From the NCBI RefSeq assembly GCF_014235875.1, contig NZ_JACJUK010000001.1, forward strand, positions 682,001-746,000: DNA of 64,000 nucleotides, in the 5' to 3' direction. The notes below the pieces were generated by a model. It was not told the DNA's origin. It searched no databases and saw nothing but the letters and a program-made list of their open reading frames with translations. Each line of letters starts with the position of its first letter. Positions within the stretch are counted from its first letter, which is position 1. Positions 23,525 through 32,359 of the stretch are shown here, piece by piece. A program made the translations under genes and the position numbers. The stretch comes from Croceivirga lutea (GTDB taxonomy: Bacteria > Bacteroidota > Bacteroidia > Flavobacteriales > Flavobacteriaceae).

Positions 23525-24376
23525 ATGATTAACATTCTTTTACCTACAGATTTTTCAGAGACTTCAAAAAATGCGATAATCTACGCCACAAAATTATACC
23601 CTAATAAACCCTGTAATTTCTTTATAGTATTTATAAATAGTAATGGTCTGCAATATTTTCAGAAACCAGTTCATCTTCTTGGTACCAATTTATTGGTTGA
23701 AAAAAGCTCAATTTCTGTGGATGAAATGTTGTTAGAACTTGAAACCGATTTAAAAACGCTACCTACATTGCATAAAAATCATCAATTGTCTGTTTTTCAG
23801 ATAAAGAATACCTTTCTTAATTCAATTCGAAATCTTATAAATACCCATAAAATTGACCTTATTTTAATGGGTACAAAAGGAGCTTCAACACTAAAAGAAT
23901 TATTTATGGGAAGTTCAACAGGAGATGTTATAACTAAAGTAGAATGCAATGTTTTGGCAATTCCAAATAAAGTAAGTTTCAAAAGGTTTACTACTGTGGT
24001 CTTTGCAACAGATTTAACCTTAGATTATCCTGATAAAATTTATGAAAACCTGAAGAATTTTCTAGATTCCAAAGAAATAGATATTCATTTATTACATGTA
24101 AGTTACCCAAACAAAACCTTAACAAACAAACAAAATCTTAACAAAGCAGCAATAATTGATAGGTTATCAAACCTTTTCAATAAAACGGTCAATTTTAGCA
24201 CTGTTTATCATAAAAATGTAGAGGATGCCATCCGTATTTTTTCTCAAAGTGTGCATGCAAATCTCATAGTAATGGTATCTAAAAATTATGGTTTTTTCCA
24301 GAAACAATTTTTAGACACTACGGTTGAAGAGGTAGGTTTTGAAACTAAAATTCCTTTGCTATCTCTTCAATCATGA
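23525..24376 (+). CDS. Universal stress protein, array gene 2
   Basis: 283 residues. Starts 'MINILLPTDFSETSKNAIIYA'; nucleotide loop 'GTKGASTLKELFMGSS' (about 118-133), in which the last Asn is Ser. Domain 2 ends 'VSKNYGFFQKQFLDTTVEEVGFETKIPLLSLQS', loop lost. The linker 'FLDSKEIDIHLLHVSYPN' marks the second Rossmann-like half. Preceded by a long leader and its own promoter. Confidence 0.92.
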   Translation: MINILLPTDFSETSKNAIIYATKLYPNKPCNFFIVFINSNGLQYFQKPVHLLGTNLLVEKSSISVDEMLLELETDLKTLPTLHKNHQLSVFQIKNTFLNSIRNLINTHKIDLILMGTKGASTLKELFMGSSTGDVITKVECNVLAIPNKVSFKRFTTVVFATDLTLDYPDKIYENLKNFLDSKEIDIHLLHVSYPNKTLTNKQNLNKAAIIDRLSNLFNKTVNFSTVYHKNVEDAIRIFSQSVHANLIVMVSKNYGFFQKQFLDTTVEEVGFETKIPLLSLQS

Positions 24377-24410
24377 TTTAAGATATTTCTCTGACCCAGA
24401 AGCCTTCTAC

Positions 24411-24453
24411 TGATATACGTCATAGTATAACTGTTAAGTACAAAATACATTTG
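24411..24453 (+). promoter_or_regulatory. Stress-regulon promoter of USP array genes 3-4
   Basis: Box TGATATACGTCA (24411-24422), 23 bp, TACATTTG (24446-24453), a perfect -7 element. It overlaps the first codons of the longer frame open at 24451, which rules that start out and supports the ATG at 24475, 52 nt after the box. Confidence 0.7.
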
Positions 24454-24474
24454 GTTAAATCTATATCAACGCAT

Positions 24475-25320
24475 ATGCGAACAGTTTTGATTCCTACTGA
24501 TTTTTCCACCAACGCTAGACATGCTATTGATTATGCACTGCTTTTACATAAGAATGAACCAACTATTTTTTATTTTTTGCATGCTTATGCAGACAAAGTC
24601 TACAGCACTTTAAAAAGTGATGGAAATGGTAATATAGTAACACAGAAAAAAGTAATTAAGCAACATACAGAGCTTAAGTTAAATAAGCTAGTAACCGAAA
24701 TTAAATCAAAGACAAATAATCCAAAACATACATATGAAGCTGTTTTAGCTTTTGAGTCATTAGTTGATGTGGTAAACGATTTTGTAAAACAAATCGATGT
24801 AGATTTAATAATCATGGGTACTCAAGGCCAAACGAGTAACAAAAAAATAACCTTTGGCAGTAACACCGTACAGGTTTTTAAGTACGTACAATGCCCTGTA
24901 TTAGCAGTTCCAGAAGATTACATTTTTGAACAACCTAAAAAAGTTTTATTCCCAACAGATTATATGTTACCCTATAAGCTTAGAGAACTAAAATTGTTAC
25001 GTGATATTGCGGTAGCATTTAAATCAGAAGTACACTGCCTTTATATCTCAGACTTTGAGAATTTGAGTCAGCGACAATTAAAAAACCAAAAGTATATTCT
25101 AGATGTGTTGTATGATGCCAACCTGTTTTTTGACCGAATTCCATCAAAACATAGGGTTGAAGCAATATTAAAGCATGTTACAAACAAAGAAATAGACATT
25201 TTGGTAATGATTAATTCTCGTCATTCTTTTTTAGAAGATATGCTATACCGCTCTACAGTAGATGAATTGGGCCTGAATATAAAAACTCCGTTTCTAGTGA
25301 TGCAAAATTTACCCCGCTAG
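24475..25320 (+). CDS. Universal stress protein, array gene 3
   Basis: 281 residues from the ATG at 24475. An ATG at 24451 is in frame, but the -7 element covers it and the family normally starts at this 'MRTVLIPTDFSTNARHAIDYAL'. Loop 'GTQGQTSNKKITFGSN' (about 116-131) has Gln in place of the usual Ala/Thr. Domain 2 ends 'NSRHSFLEDMLYRSTVDELGLNIKTPFLVMQN' without the glycine loop. First gene of a two-gene unit with array gene 4 (18 bp gap). Confidence 0.92.
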   Translation: MRTVLIPTDFSTNARHAIDYALLLHKNEPTIFYFLHAYADKVYSTLKSDGNGNIVTQKKVIKQHTELKLNKLVTEIKSKTNNPKHTYEAVLAFESLVDVVNDFVKQIDVDLIIMGTQGQTSNKKITFGSNTVQVFKYVQCPVLAVPEDYIFEQPKKVLFPTDYMLPYKLRELKLLRDIAVAFKSEVHCLYISDFENLSQRQLKNQKYILDVLYDANLFFDRIPSKHRVEAILKHVTNKEIDILVMINSRHSFLEDMLYRSTVDELGLNIKTPFLVMQNLPR

Positions 25321-25338
25321 CAATTAAAACATTCCATT

Positions 25339-26184
25339 ATGAAACGAATTTTACTACCAACAGATTTCTCAGACAATGCCTGGAACGCCATCTTTACGGC
25401 GTTAAAGCTATATGCTAACATGGAGTGTCAATTTTATCTCTTACATGCCTATGAACCAAAGTCAATTAACCTGTTGGGGCGAAAAAGCCAAAAAAGATTA
25501 GGTTTTATCTATGACTCACTTTCTCAGAGTTCTGAAAAAGAGTTAAAAAAAATCTTAGCCTATTTACATGAAAATCATAAGAATGCAAAACATACATTTG
25601 AATCTATTTCAACTGCAAGTTCTTTAGAAGAAGCTGTGGTTAATAGTACAATAAATAGCGATATAGACATGATAATAATGGGCACACAAGGTGCAACAGG
25701 CGCAAAAGAAATATTTCTTGGAAGCAATACCGTGAAAGTGCTTAAAAAAATAAATAAACTTCCTATCATAGTAGTACCCGAAGCTTACAATTTTCAAAAG
25801 CTCAAAAAGGTAATCTTTCCTACAGATTATATTAAGAGCTACGAAAAGTTTGCTTTGCATCCACTAATAGAACTAGTAACCCTTTGGAAGTCAAAACTGC
25901 ATATTCTTCACATTACAAGTGAAAATGTATTAAATGCCACACAACAAACGAATAAGAAAATCTTGCAAGAGCGTTTGTTTTCTTTACAAAACAGCTTCGA
26001 AAATGTAGCGTTTAATTCTAATATTGCTCATAGCCTAGAGAAATATTTGGTAGATAATGAAACACAGTTGATGGCCATAATAAGACACCATCATTCATTT
26101 TGGGAAAAGCTCATTGGCGAACCCGTAATAAAAAAGGTAGCATTTCATACCTCAGTGCCCGTTTTAATGCTTCCTGAAGATTAA
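25339..26184 (+). CDS. Universal stress protein, array gene 4
   Basis: 281 residues. 'RILLPTDFSDNAWNAIFTAL' at the start, loop 'GTQGATGAKEIFLGSN' (about 117-132), then 'KINKLPIIVVPE'. Domain 2 ends 'IRHHHSFWEKLIGEPVIKKVAFHTSVPVLMLPED'; the 'EPVIKK' segment is shared with array genes 6 and 7, which suggests that these three form one sub-family. Co-transcribed with gene 3. The frame stays open after the stop codon into a decayed extra USP copy. Confidence 0.93.
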   Translation: MKRILLPTDFSDNAWNAIFTALKLYANMECQFYLLHAYEPKSINLLGRKSQKRLGFIYDSLSQSSEKELKKILAYLHENHKNAKHTFESISTASSLEEAVVNSTINSDIDMIIMGTQGATGAKEIFLGSNTVKVLKKINKLPIIVVPEAYNFQKLKKVIFPTDYIKSYEKFALHPLIELVTLWKSKLHILHITSENVLNATQQTNKKILQERLFSLQNSFENVAFNSNIAHSLEKYLVDNETQLMAIIRHHHSFWEKLIGEPVIKKVAFHTSVPVLMLPED

Positions 26185-26205
26185 AGAGTAATTACATTAT
26201 TTAAA

Positions 26206-26301
26206 ATAAAAACACAACATATTTTAGTGTGTACAGATTTCTCTGAGAATGCTTATGATGCTAGTGTTTTGTCATTAATTTTTGAAATTAGAGTAAATTG
26301 A
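26206..26301 (+). pseudogene. Remnant of a USP gene (N-terminal piece)
   Basis: In the 204 bp between array genes 4 and 5 the frame beginning at an ATA codon (26206) reads [I]KTQHILVCTDFSENAYDA, the unmistakable start of a USP (…ILvpTDFSeNAyDA), then SVLSLIFEIRVN and a TGA at 26299-26301. The start codon appears mutated from ATG to ATA, and the remaining 240 residues are gone. It lies just before the stress box of gene 5, so a deletion may have brought that promoter region close. Confidence 0.75.
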
Positions 26302-26322
26302 GTACCCGCTTTGTTGCCTGTA

Positions 26323-26365
26323 TGATTTAAATCATAAGTAGTCATAGACTCAAAGTTTACTTTTA
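26323..26365 (+). promoter_or_regulatory. Stress-regulon promoter of USP array gene 5
   Basis: TGATTTAAATCA (26323-26334) is a perfect palindrome; TACTTTTA (26358-26365) follows at the fixed 23 bp distance. The ATG at 26389 is 54 nt after the box. Confidence 0.68.
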
Positions 26366-26388
26366 GAAAAAATTTAAAACCAACGTAG

Positions 26389-27225
26389 ATGAAACATGTT
26401 CTAATCCCCACAGATTTCTCCGATAACGCATGGAACGCAATCCGTTATGGAATGGAGCTGTTTAAAAAGTCGAAGTGTACTTTTTATTTATTGCATGTTA
26501 GTCCAATTTCGCCAAATATTGGTGAGGCCGCTAAACATGCACCTAAAGAGGTTTTAGATGATAACCTATTGAAAGATAGCTGGGAAAAAATAGAAAATGT
26601 TTTACACAAAATTGAAAGTCTTCCGTTCAACACAAAACATACTTTTGAGACCTTAGTTCATTATGGCTATTTTTCAGATACCATAAAGCAAGTGGTTTTA
26701 GCAAAGAAAATAGATTTAATAATTATGGGCACAAAAGGGGCCAGCGGTTTAAAAGCTACAATCATAGGTAGTAATACAGGCAATGTACTTACCAAAGTTA
26801 AATGTCCTGTTTTAGCCATACCTGAAAATGCCCACTATAAAAAACCAAAAGAAATTGCTTTTCCTACAGACTTTAACTTGAACTACGATTTAAAAGTATT
26901 GGATGACATAAAAGAATTACTAGTTACACACAATGCTTCTTTAAGGGTACTTTACATTTCTAAAAAGGGAGAAGAACTTCTTGAACTACAACTAAAGAAC
27001 AAAGAGTTCTTGTACGATTATTTTTCAGAGTTTGAGAGCACGTTTCACCAAGTTACCAGTGAAAAACTAGAAACTGCAGTACAATGTTTTACTGAAAGTA
27101 GAGATATCGATATTATAGTTATGGTTGCCAAAAATCTCAACTTTTTACAACGGATTTTATTTAAACCAACGGTGGAAAAAATTAGTTACCACACTAATGT
27201 TCCTTTTTTTGTAGTACATGAATAA
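26389..27225 (+). CDS. Universal stress protein, array gene 5
   Basis: 278 residues. Start 'MKHVLIPTDFSDNAWNAIRYG', loop 'GTKGASGLKATIIGSN' (about 113-128) followed by 'TGNVLTKVKCPVLAIPE'. Domain 2 ends 'VAKNLNFLQRILFKPTVEKISYHTNVPFFVVHE'. Nearest relative inside the window is array gene 1. Single-gene unit. Confidence 0.94.
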   Translation: MKHVLIPTDFSDNAWNAIRYGMELFKKSKCTFYLLHVSPISPNIGEAAKHAPKEVLDDNLLKDSWEKIENVLHKIESLPFNTKHTFETLVHYGYFSDTIKQVVLAKKIDLIIMGTKGASGLKATIIGSNTGNVLTKVKCPVLAIPENAHYKKPKEIAFPTDFNLNYDLKVLDDIKELLVTHNASLRVLYISKKGEELLELQLKNKEFLYDYFSEFESTFHQVTSEKLETAVQCFTESRDIDIIVMVAKNLNFLQRILFKPTVEKISYHTNVPFFVVHE

Positions 27226-27492
27226 AGATGTTTATAGGACTATGAAAATTTAAACGATTTAATGGTTTTTTAATATCCGTTTCTTTGCTATTCTAACACT
27301 TTTAGAAATATCTTTCATTTTAAACATTAATAGTAATCACCAAACCTGATTAGTATTACGCATGCAGACCGTACCAGTGTAAAATTCATAGGCTCAAAAA
27401 AGATATTTATAGCAGTGATGTCTGCAAAACCCTCTTTCTTCTTTTAAAGTAAATCAATTCTCAAGGCTTTTATAATAGGTGTAGTTACCTAC
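27226..27492. other. Intergenic region between USP array genes 5 and 6
   Basis: 267 bp. I looked for another USP remnant and found none. A near-box, TGATTAGTATTA (about 27347-27358), has a broken second half-site. Confidence 0.4.
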
Positions 27493-27535
27493 TGACCTAT
27501 ATCATGGTTTAAATGGTCTTCCTCTAGTAGATTTA
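27493..27535 (+). promoter_or_regulatory. Stress-regulon promoter of the USP 6-8 / RNase operon
   Basis: Box TGACCTATATCA (27493-27504), 23 bp, TAGATTTA (27528-27535). It would head a long unit (27562-33730) in which the gaps are 62 bp or less and no terminator is visible. Confidence 0.68.
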
Positions 27536-27561
27536 ACAATCAAATTTAAAAATGAATGACT

Positions 27562-28398
27562 ATGAAACGCATTCTGTTGCCTACTGATTTTTCAGATAAT
27601 GCCTTTAACGCTATTAACTATGCCTTAGAACTCTTTAAAGATGTAGAATGTACCTTTTTCTTATTAAATATTTATACGCCACCTATATACCAAATGGAAT
27701 ATATAATGGGTAGCCCAAACCAATTAGAATTGGCTGATATATTGAAAGAGGCCTCATTAACCCAATTAGATAAGTTAAAGAAAAAGCTTGACCAGAATTT
27801 TAAAAACCCTAAACACCAATTTATTGTTCGTTCTGCCTTCAACACCCTAGTTAATGAAATAGAAGAAACTATAGAAAATGAGAATATTGATTATGTAATT
27901 ATGGGCACCAAAGGTGCTACAGGAGCAAAAGAAATATTGTTTGGCACAAACACTGTTCATGTTATTAAAAGGGCTAAACGGCCTGTGATAGCAATACCAC
28001 CTAATTTTTCATTTGAAGCTCCAAAAGAGATATTATTTCCTACAGACTATGAAATTAAATACCCTAAAGGAAAATTTGACCCTTTACTCCAACTTGCAAA
28101 TCAATTTAAATCAAGAATCAATGTAATGCATGTTTCCACTGGCTACGAACTTTCTCCAAAACAAGTTAAAAATAGAGAAAGTCTCCAGCAATTGTTAGGC
28201 GATAAAGGACTATTCCATGATTTGCCCAATAACGAGATTATACAAGCGATAAATACTTTTCAATTAAGGGAAAAAATTAACCTTTTGGTTATGGTTCAAA
28301 ACAAGCATACGTTTTTTGAGCGAATGTTCATTGAGCCTGTAATTAAGAAAATAGGGTTTCATATTAATGTACCTTTTATGGTAATACCTCATCTGTAA
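27562..28398 (+). CDS. Universal stress protein, array gene 6
   Basis: 278 residues from 'MKRILLPTDFSDNAFNAINYAL' at 27562; two extra residues are possible from an ATG at 27556. Loop 'GTKGATGAKEILFGTN' (about 115-130) with Thr at the last phosphate-contact position. Domain 2 ends 'VQNKHTFFERMFIEPVIKKIGFHINVPFMVIPH'. First gene of the longest operon in the stress block; array gene 7 follows after 10 bp. Confidence 0.93.
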   Translation: MKRILLPTDFSDNAFNAINYALELFKDVECTFFLLNIYTPPIYQMEYIMGSPNQLELADILKEASLTQLDKLKKKLDQNFKNPKHQFIVRSAFNTLVNEIEETIENENIDYVIMGTKGATGAKEILFGTNTVHVIKRAKRPVIAIPPNFSFEAPKEILFPTDYEIKYPKGKFDPLLQLANQFKSRINVMHVSTGYELSPKQVKNRESLQQLLGDKGLFHDLPNNEIIQAINTFQLREKINLLVMVQNKHTFFERMFIEPVIKKIGFHINVPFMVIPHL

Positions 28399-28408
28399 TA
28401 TTGAAGTA

Positions 28409-29257
28409 ATGAAGAACATATTAGTTGCTACAGACTTCTCATACGATGCCTACAACGCACTTTTCTATATTACCAGATTAATGGCATCGAACCCTTGCAC
28501 TCTTTACATTTTAAATGTGTATGAAGAGAACAAAACATTGAAAAATAAAAAATCAAAACTATTTGGAAGTAAAAATAATCTAACGTTTCTGCAAATACAG
28601 TCAAAAGAAATGCTGACAGAAACAAGACATAAAATAGTATTAGAAAATGGTAATTCTAAACATCAATTAGAAATTATTTCTGAATATGGAAATTTAACTA
28701 AGGTTATAAAAAATATTATTGACGCCTATGCTATTGATTTGGTAGTAATGGGCAGTAAAGGTACTACAGGTGCAGCTGAAATTTTCTTAGGAAGTAACAC
28801 TATTAAAGTAGCCAAGAACATAACACAATGCCCTATTCTGGCAGTTCCTAAGCAAATAGATTATAAGACTCCAAAGACCATTGCTTTTGTAACAGACTTT
28901 AAAAATGGGTGTGGTAAAGAAACTCTTAAACCATTACTTTTTTTGGCATCGCTTACCAATGCAACTATAGTTGTAATGCATATTAACGAAGAAGAAATAT
29001 TAAGCAGCTTACAAGAATCTTATAAGAAATTGTTGACCCTAAGCCTTGCTAATTTTAAGTTCAAATTTATTAAAGTACAAGACTATGCAAATAAAGCAGA
29101 GGTAATCAACACCTTTTTAGAGAAAGAGAATATTGACCTTTTCGCCATGATATATCATAAAAGAAGTTTATTCGAAAAATTGGTTAAAGAACCTGTAATT
29201 AAAAATGTGAACCTATATACTCACATTCCTTTTCTTATTCTAAACAATATGGATTAA
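28409..29257 (+). CDS. Universal stress protein, array gene 7
   Basis: 282 residues. Begins 'MKNILVATDFSYDAYNALFYI', with Ala in place of the usual Pro in 'PTDFS'. Loop 'GSKGTTGAAEIFLGSN' (about 113-128). Domain 2 keeps 'VTDFKNGCGKETLKPLLFLASL' and ends 'IYHKRSLFEKLVKEPVIKNVNLYTHIPFLILNN'. The most divergent of the array. Co-transcribed with genes 6 and 8. Confidence 0.92.
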   Translation: MKNILVATDFSYDAYNALFYITRLMASNPCTLYILNVYEENKTLKNKKSKLFGSKNNLTFLQIQSKEMLTETRHKIVLENGNSKHQLEIISEYGNLTKVIKNIIDAYAIDLVVMGSKGTTGAAEIFLGSNTIKVAKNITQCPILAVPKQIDYKTPKTIAFVTDFKNGCGKETLKPLLFLASLTNATIVVMHINEEEILSSLQESYKKLLTLSLANFKFKFIKVQDYANKAEVINTFLEKENIDLFAMIYHKRSLFEKLVKEPVIKNVNLYTHIPFLILNNMD

Positions 29258-29319
29258 CAATAGTCTTTTTGACTTTTTTAAAGGCGTAAACATTTATTAA
29301 AAATCTTAATAACCTAAAC

Positions 29320-30162
29320 ATGACAAAGCGAATATTGATACCTACCGACTTTTCAAAAAATGCCTTGAATGCCGCCAGATTTGCTCTAGACTTGTATCTG
29401 AATCAGCAGTGTGAATTTTATTTTTTACATGTTTTTTATCCAAGAAACTTTACCACAAGTAAGCTATTTATACCTGAAGTAGGTAGTGAAGAATACGAAA
29501 CGGCCAAAAGCAAAGCAGAAAATGGAATGAAAAAGTTTATTGAGATGCTAAAATTACATGGTAGTAGCTCTAACAAAACCTTTGTAACCATTATAGAATT
29601 CAATTATCTCTCTGAATCAATGAAAAATTTAATCGCAAAAAAAGACATTGATTTGGTCGTAATGGGAACCCAAGGCGCAACAAGTTCTAAAGGAATAATT
29701 TTCGGAAGCAATACCGTGCTTACCATAGAAAAAATTAGAGAATGCCCCATACTTGCCGTTCCAGCAGATTACCAATTTACCACGCTGAAAGAATTAGTAT
29801 TTCCTACAGATTTTAAAGATGTTTTTAAACGTAAAGAGTTACAGTATCTCATGGAAATTGCTAAATGGCATAATGCTGCCGTTAGCGTATTGCATGTTTC
29901 TAAGAAGGATGCTTCACTCAATACAAAACAAAAAGACAATAAAATACTACTACAAGAAATTTTAGGTGATTTAAACCATAGTTTTCATACCCTCACCAAC
30001 AACAGTGTGGCTGAAGGGCTTACCGCTTTTGTTGAAAGTAGAAAGAGTGATATGATTGCCTTTATAAACCGAAAACATTTCTTTTTTGGAAGTGTTTTCT
30101 CAAAACCATTAGTCAAAGAAATTGGTTATGATACAACAGTGCCAATATTGGCCCTACACTAA
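29320..30162 (+). CDS. Universal stress protein, array gene 8
   Basis: 280 residues. 'RILIPTDFSKNALNAARFAL' start, loop 'GTQGATSSKGIIFGSN' (about 116-131), second-half marker 'LVFPTDFKDVFKRKEL'. Domain 2 ends 'INRKHFFFGSVFSKPLVKEIGYDTTVPILAL'. Last USP of the array; only 15 bp separate it from the eRF1-like gene, so it joins the USP group to the RNA-related genes in one transcript. Confidence 0.93.
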   Translation: MTKRILIPTDFSKNALNAARFALDLYLNQQCEFYFLHVFYPRNFTTSKLFIPEVGSEEYETAKSKAENGMKKFIEMLKLHGSSSNKTFVTIIEFNYLSESMKNLIAKKDIDLVVMGTQGATSSKGIIFGSNTVLTIEKIRECPILAVPADYQFTTLKELVFPTDFKDVFKRKELQYLMEIAKWHNAAVSVLHVSKKDASLNTKQKDNKILLQEILGDLNHSFHTLTNNSVAEGLTAFVESRKSDMIAFINRKHFFFGSVFSKPLVKEIGYDTTVPILALH

Positions 30163-30177
30163 ATAAATACAGAAAAA

Positions 30178-30582
30178 ATGAAAAAAATAGGTATTTGGAT
30201 GGACAAGCAAAAAGCACACATAATTCATCTAAAAGAAGAAGGAGAAGAATTTGAAACCATAAACTCTGAATTGGAGTTTTTTAAGCCAAAGGGTGGATCT
30301 AGAACCCCCTCCGCAAAATGGGGTCCGCAAGACGTTGTACAAGACAGTAAATATTTAGAGCGAGAAAAGCATCAGCTAAAAAACTATTTTGATAAACTAT
30401 CTAAAGTAATCAGCAACGCTGATTCTATAGCCCTTTTTGGCCCTGCTGAAACCTGTGAAAAGTATCACAAAGAATTACTGCAAAACCATAAAGAACTTGC
30501 CGAGAAAGTAATAGCAATCAACAAAGCAGATAGTATGACAGAAAAGCAAACTATTGCACTAGTACGAGACTTTTTTCAATAG
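30178..30582 (+). CDS. Small eRF1-domain-3-like (baeRF-type) protein
   Basis: 134 residues. 'KKIGIWMDKQKAHIIHLKEEGEEFETINSELE' at the start (the '.giWiD+.+A.ii.l' of bacterial eRF1-like and host-attachment proteins), then a charged loop, and 'ISNADSIALFGPAETCEKYHKELLQ' with 'VIAINKADSMTEKQTIALVRDFF' at the end, which fits the eRF1 domain 3 / L7Ae-like fold (i.l.GPae.k..l...l). Related bacterial proteins are proposed to interact with ribosomes or RNA but lack proven functions. No GGQ catalytic domain is present. Assignment is tentative. It sits between USP gene 8 and mscS. Confidence 0.5.
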   Translation: MKKIGIWMDKQKAHIIHLKEEGEEFETINSELEFFKPKGGSRTPSAKWGPQDVVQDSKYLEREKHQLKNYFDKLSKVISNADSIALFGPAETCEKYHKELLQNHKELAEKVIAINKADSMTEKQTIALVRDFFQ

Positions 30583-30611
30583 CAAGTTTAATTGGCTAAA
30601 TACGCTAATAC

Positions 30612-31511
30612 ATGAACTCACTCCTAGACTTTTTAAAAGACCCATTGATTATCAAAGTACTAATACTACTGGGGTGGATTATCATTATTGTTGTGGCTAT
30701 AGCCTTTCTGCGTAAACTTCTTAAAAAAAGAATAAATGATGCAGCCATACGCTACAAAGCTCAAAAAGGTGTAGAAGTTGCCGGTTATGTACTTATAGTA
30801 CTAATGGTTTTACTATCGTTCACCGTAAAAAATTTAGAAGACTATACCATAATCATAGGCCTTTTTACTGCAGGTATAACATTTACACTACAAGAGTTAA
30901 TACTTAGCATTGCCGGATCTTTTTATATTTTTTTTGTACGTGTCTATAAACCAGGTGATAGAATTGAAATCAATGGTATTAAAGGAGATGTTATCGACAT
31001 AGACAGTATTTATACAACCCTTATGGAAATGGGAGAATGGGTAAGCAGTGATAATTATTCTGGACGCATAGTGAAAATCAGCAATGCTTTTGTATTCAAG
31101 GGTCCAATTAAAAATTATTCTATGGACTTCCCTTTTGTTTGGGACGAATTAAACATTCTTATAACCTATGACTCTAACATTGAGATTGCCAAAGAAATAG
31201 TAGTTGCTAAGGCAAACGAACTTTTATCAGCATACACTATAAATTCTGCAACTAAATGGAAAGAAATGGTAGAAAGGTATTACATAGAAAATGCCCAATT
31301 AGAACCAACTTTAGCCGTAGGCCTCACTGATAATTGGGTAGCATTAAACCTAAGATATATCACTGATTATAAATTAAGAAGAAATACCAAACACCAATTA
31401 TTTGAACAGATAAAAAAAGCCATTTTAGAGACCCAGGGTACAGTAACCTTAGCCTCACAAACCCTTCAACTACTAAAAATACCAGAAATTGATGTACAAC
31501 TAAAAAAATGA
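30612..31511 (+). CDS. Mechanosensitive ion channel, MscS family
   Basis: 299 residues. Membrane segments at about 12-32 ('IKVLILLGWIIIIVVAIAFL'), 55-75 ('GYVLIVLMVLLSFTV') and the pore-lining TM3 at about 80-110 ('IIGLFTAGITFTLQELILSIAGSF'), followed by the beta domain 'YKPGDRIEINGIKGDVIDIDSIYTTL' (split after residue 128) and 'GRIVKISNAFVF', then a cytoplasmic alpha/beta domain. It opens under membrane tension and releases solutes. The TM3 glycine/alanine packing is less regular than in E. coli MscS. In the USP-RNase operon; its stop is 1 bp before the next start. Confidence 0.88.
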   Translation: MNSLLDFLKDPLIIKVLILLGWIIIIVVAIAFLRKLLKKRINDAAIRYKAQKGVEVAGYVLIVLMVLLSFTVKNLEDYTIIIGLFTAGITFTLQELILSIAGSFYIFFVRVYKPGDRIEINGIKGDVIDIDSIYTTLMEMGEWVSSDNYSGRIVKISNAFVFKGPIKNYSMDFPFVWDELNILITYDSNIEIAKEIVVAKANELLSAYTINSATKWKEMVERYYIENAQLEPTLAVGLTDNWVALNLRYITDYKLRRNTKHQLFEQIKKAILETQGTVTLASQTLQLLKIPEIDVQLKK

Positions 31512-31512
31512 T

Positions 31513-32358
31513 ATGGGCAAAGAACAACTAATAAAGATTATAAAGTCATCTGGTGAAAAGGCCATGTTTTCTTTAGAAAAACTAAGAAACTCTTTAAAAC
31601 ATAGCGGTGCCGACCATGATTTAGTGGAACAAATAGTAGATAAGGTAAATGAAGAGATTTATGAAGGTATCTCTACAAAAGAAATTTATAACAGAGCCTT
31701 TGCCCTATTAAAGAAAAAGAAATCGGTATTTGCCTCTAAATACAAACTAAAAAAAGCAATTTACGAATTAGGCCCAACAGGATTTCCGTTCGAACGGTTT
31801 ATAAGTGCGCTAGTTCAATACTCAGGCTACAGTGTAAGTGTAGATAAAACGGTTAATGGTAATTGCGTATCCCACGAAATTGATGTGATGGCTGAAAAAA
31901 ACGATATCGTAATTCTAATGGAATGTAAATTTCATAGTGAGGAAGGCCGTAATTGCAATGTAAAAATTCCACTGTATATACATTCCCGTTACAATGATAT
32001 AAAGGCCCATTGGGAAAGCAAGAAGAACCAATCTAAAAAGCTAGATGTGGGTTGGGTGGTTACCAATACACGTTTTACACAAGATGCCATTACGTATGGC
32101 AAATGTGTAGGTCTTTATTTATTAAGTTGGGATTATCCCACTAACGATGGCATAAAAGACCGTATAGACCGTTTGGGGCTATATCCTATTACAGTATCCA
32201 CCCTTTTAAACAATAGAGAAAAACAATTTTTACTTAGTCGTGATGTGGTGTTGTGCAGACAGCTTTGGAAAGACAAATTTTTCTTAGACCATTTAGGAAT
32301 TTCGCAAACGCGAAAAGAAAAAATTATGAACGAGATACAACAACTTTGCTACCAATAA
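31513..32358 (+). CDS. ATP-cone domain fused to a PD-(D/E)xK nuclease
   Basis: 281 residues. Residues 5-85 are an ATP-cone: 'IIKSSGEKAMFSLEKLRNSL', 'VEQIVDKVNEEIYEGISTKEIYNRAFALL' (split at 50), the nucleotide-sensing module of ribonucleotide reductases and NrdR. 'LGPTGFPFERFISALVQYSGY' leads into an Mrr/RecB-like nuclease core: Asp124 in 'SHEIDVMAEK', then Glu137-x-Lys139 in 'ILMECKF', the D…ExK active site. A basic helical tail (250-281) follows. Such fusions occur in bacterial genomes as 'restriction endonuclease' but have no known role and no methylase here. A nuclease gated by ATP/dATP level would fit an energy-stress operon. One base from both neighbours. Confidence 0.82.
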   Translation: MGKEQLIKIIKSSGEKAMFSLEKLRNSLKHSGADHDLVEQIVDKVNEEIYEGISTKEIYNRAFALLKKKKSVFASKYKLKKAIYELGPTGFPFERFISALVQYSGYSVSVDKTVNGNCVSHEIDVMAEKNDIVILMECKFHSEEGRNCNVKIPLYIHSRYNDIKAHWESKKNQSKKLDVGWVVTNTRFTQDAITYGKCVGLYLLSWDYPTNDGIKDRIDRLGLYPITVSTLLNNREKQFLLSRDVVLCRQLWKDKFFLDHLGISQTRKEKIMNEIQQLCYQ

Positions 32359-32359
32359 T

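Noticed and set aside
24451-24474. Longer start for USP array gene 3
   Set aside because: The -7 element TACATTTG (24446-24453) covers this ATG, and family members begin at the ATG at 24475.
27347-27358. Near-box TGATTAGTATTA between USP genes 5 and 6
   Set aside because: The second half-site is broken (TTA instead of TCA), and a perfect box lies 135 bp further on.
31513-32358. Restriction-modification system
   Set aside because: The nuclease has no methylase or specificity partner and sits in a stress operon with an RNase.
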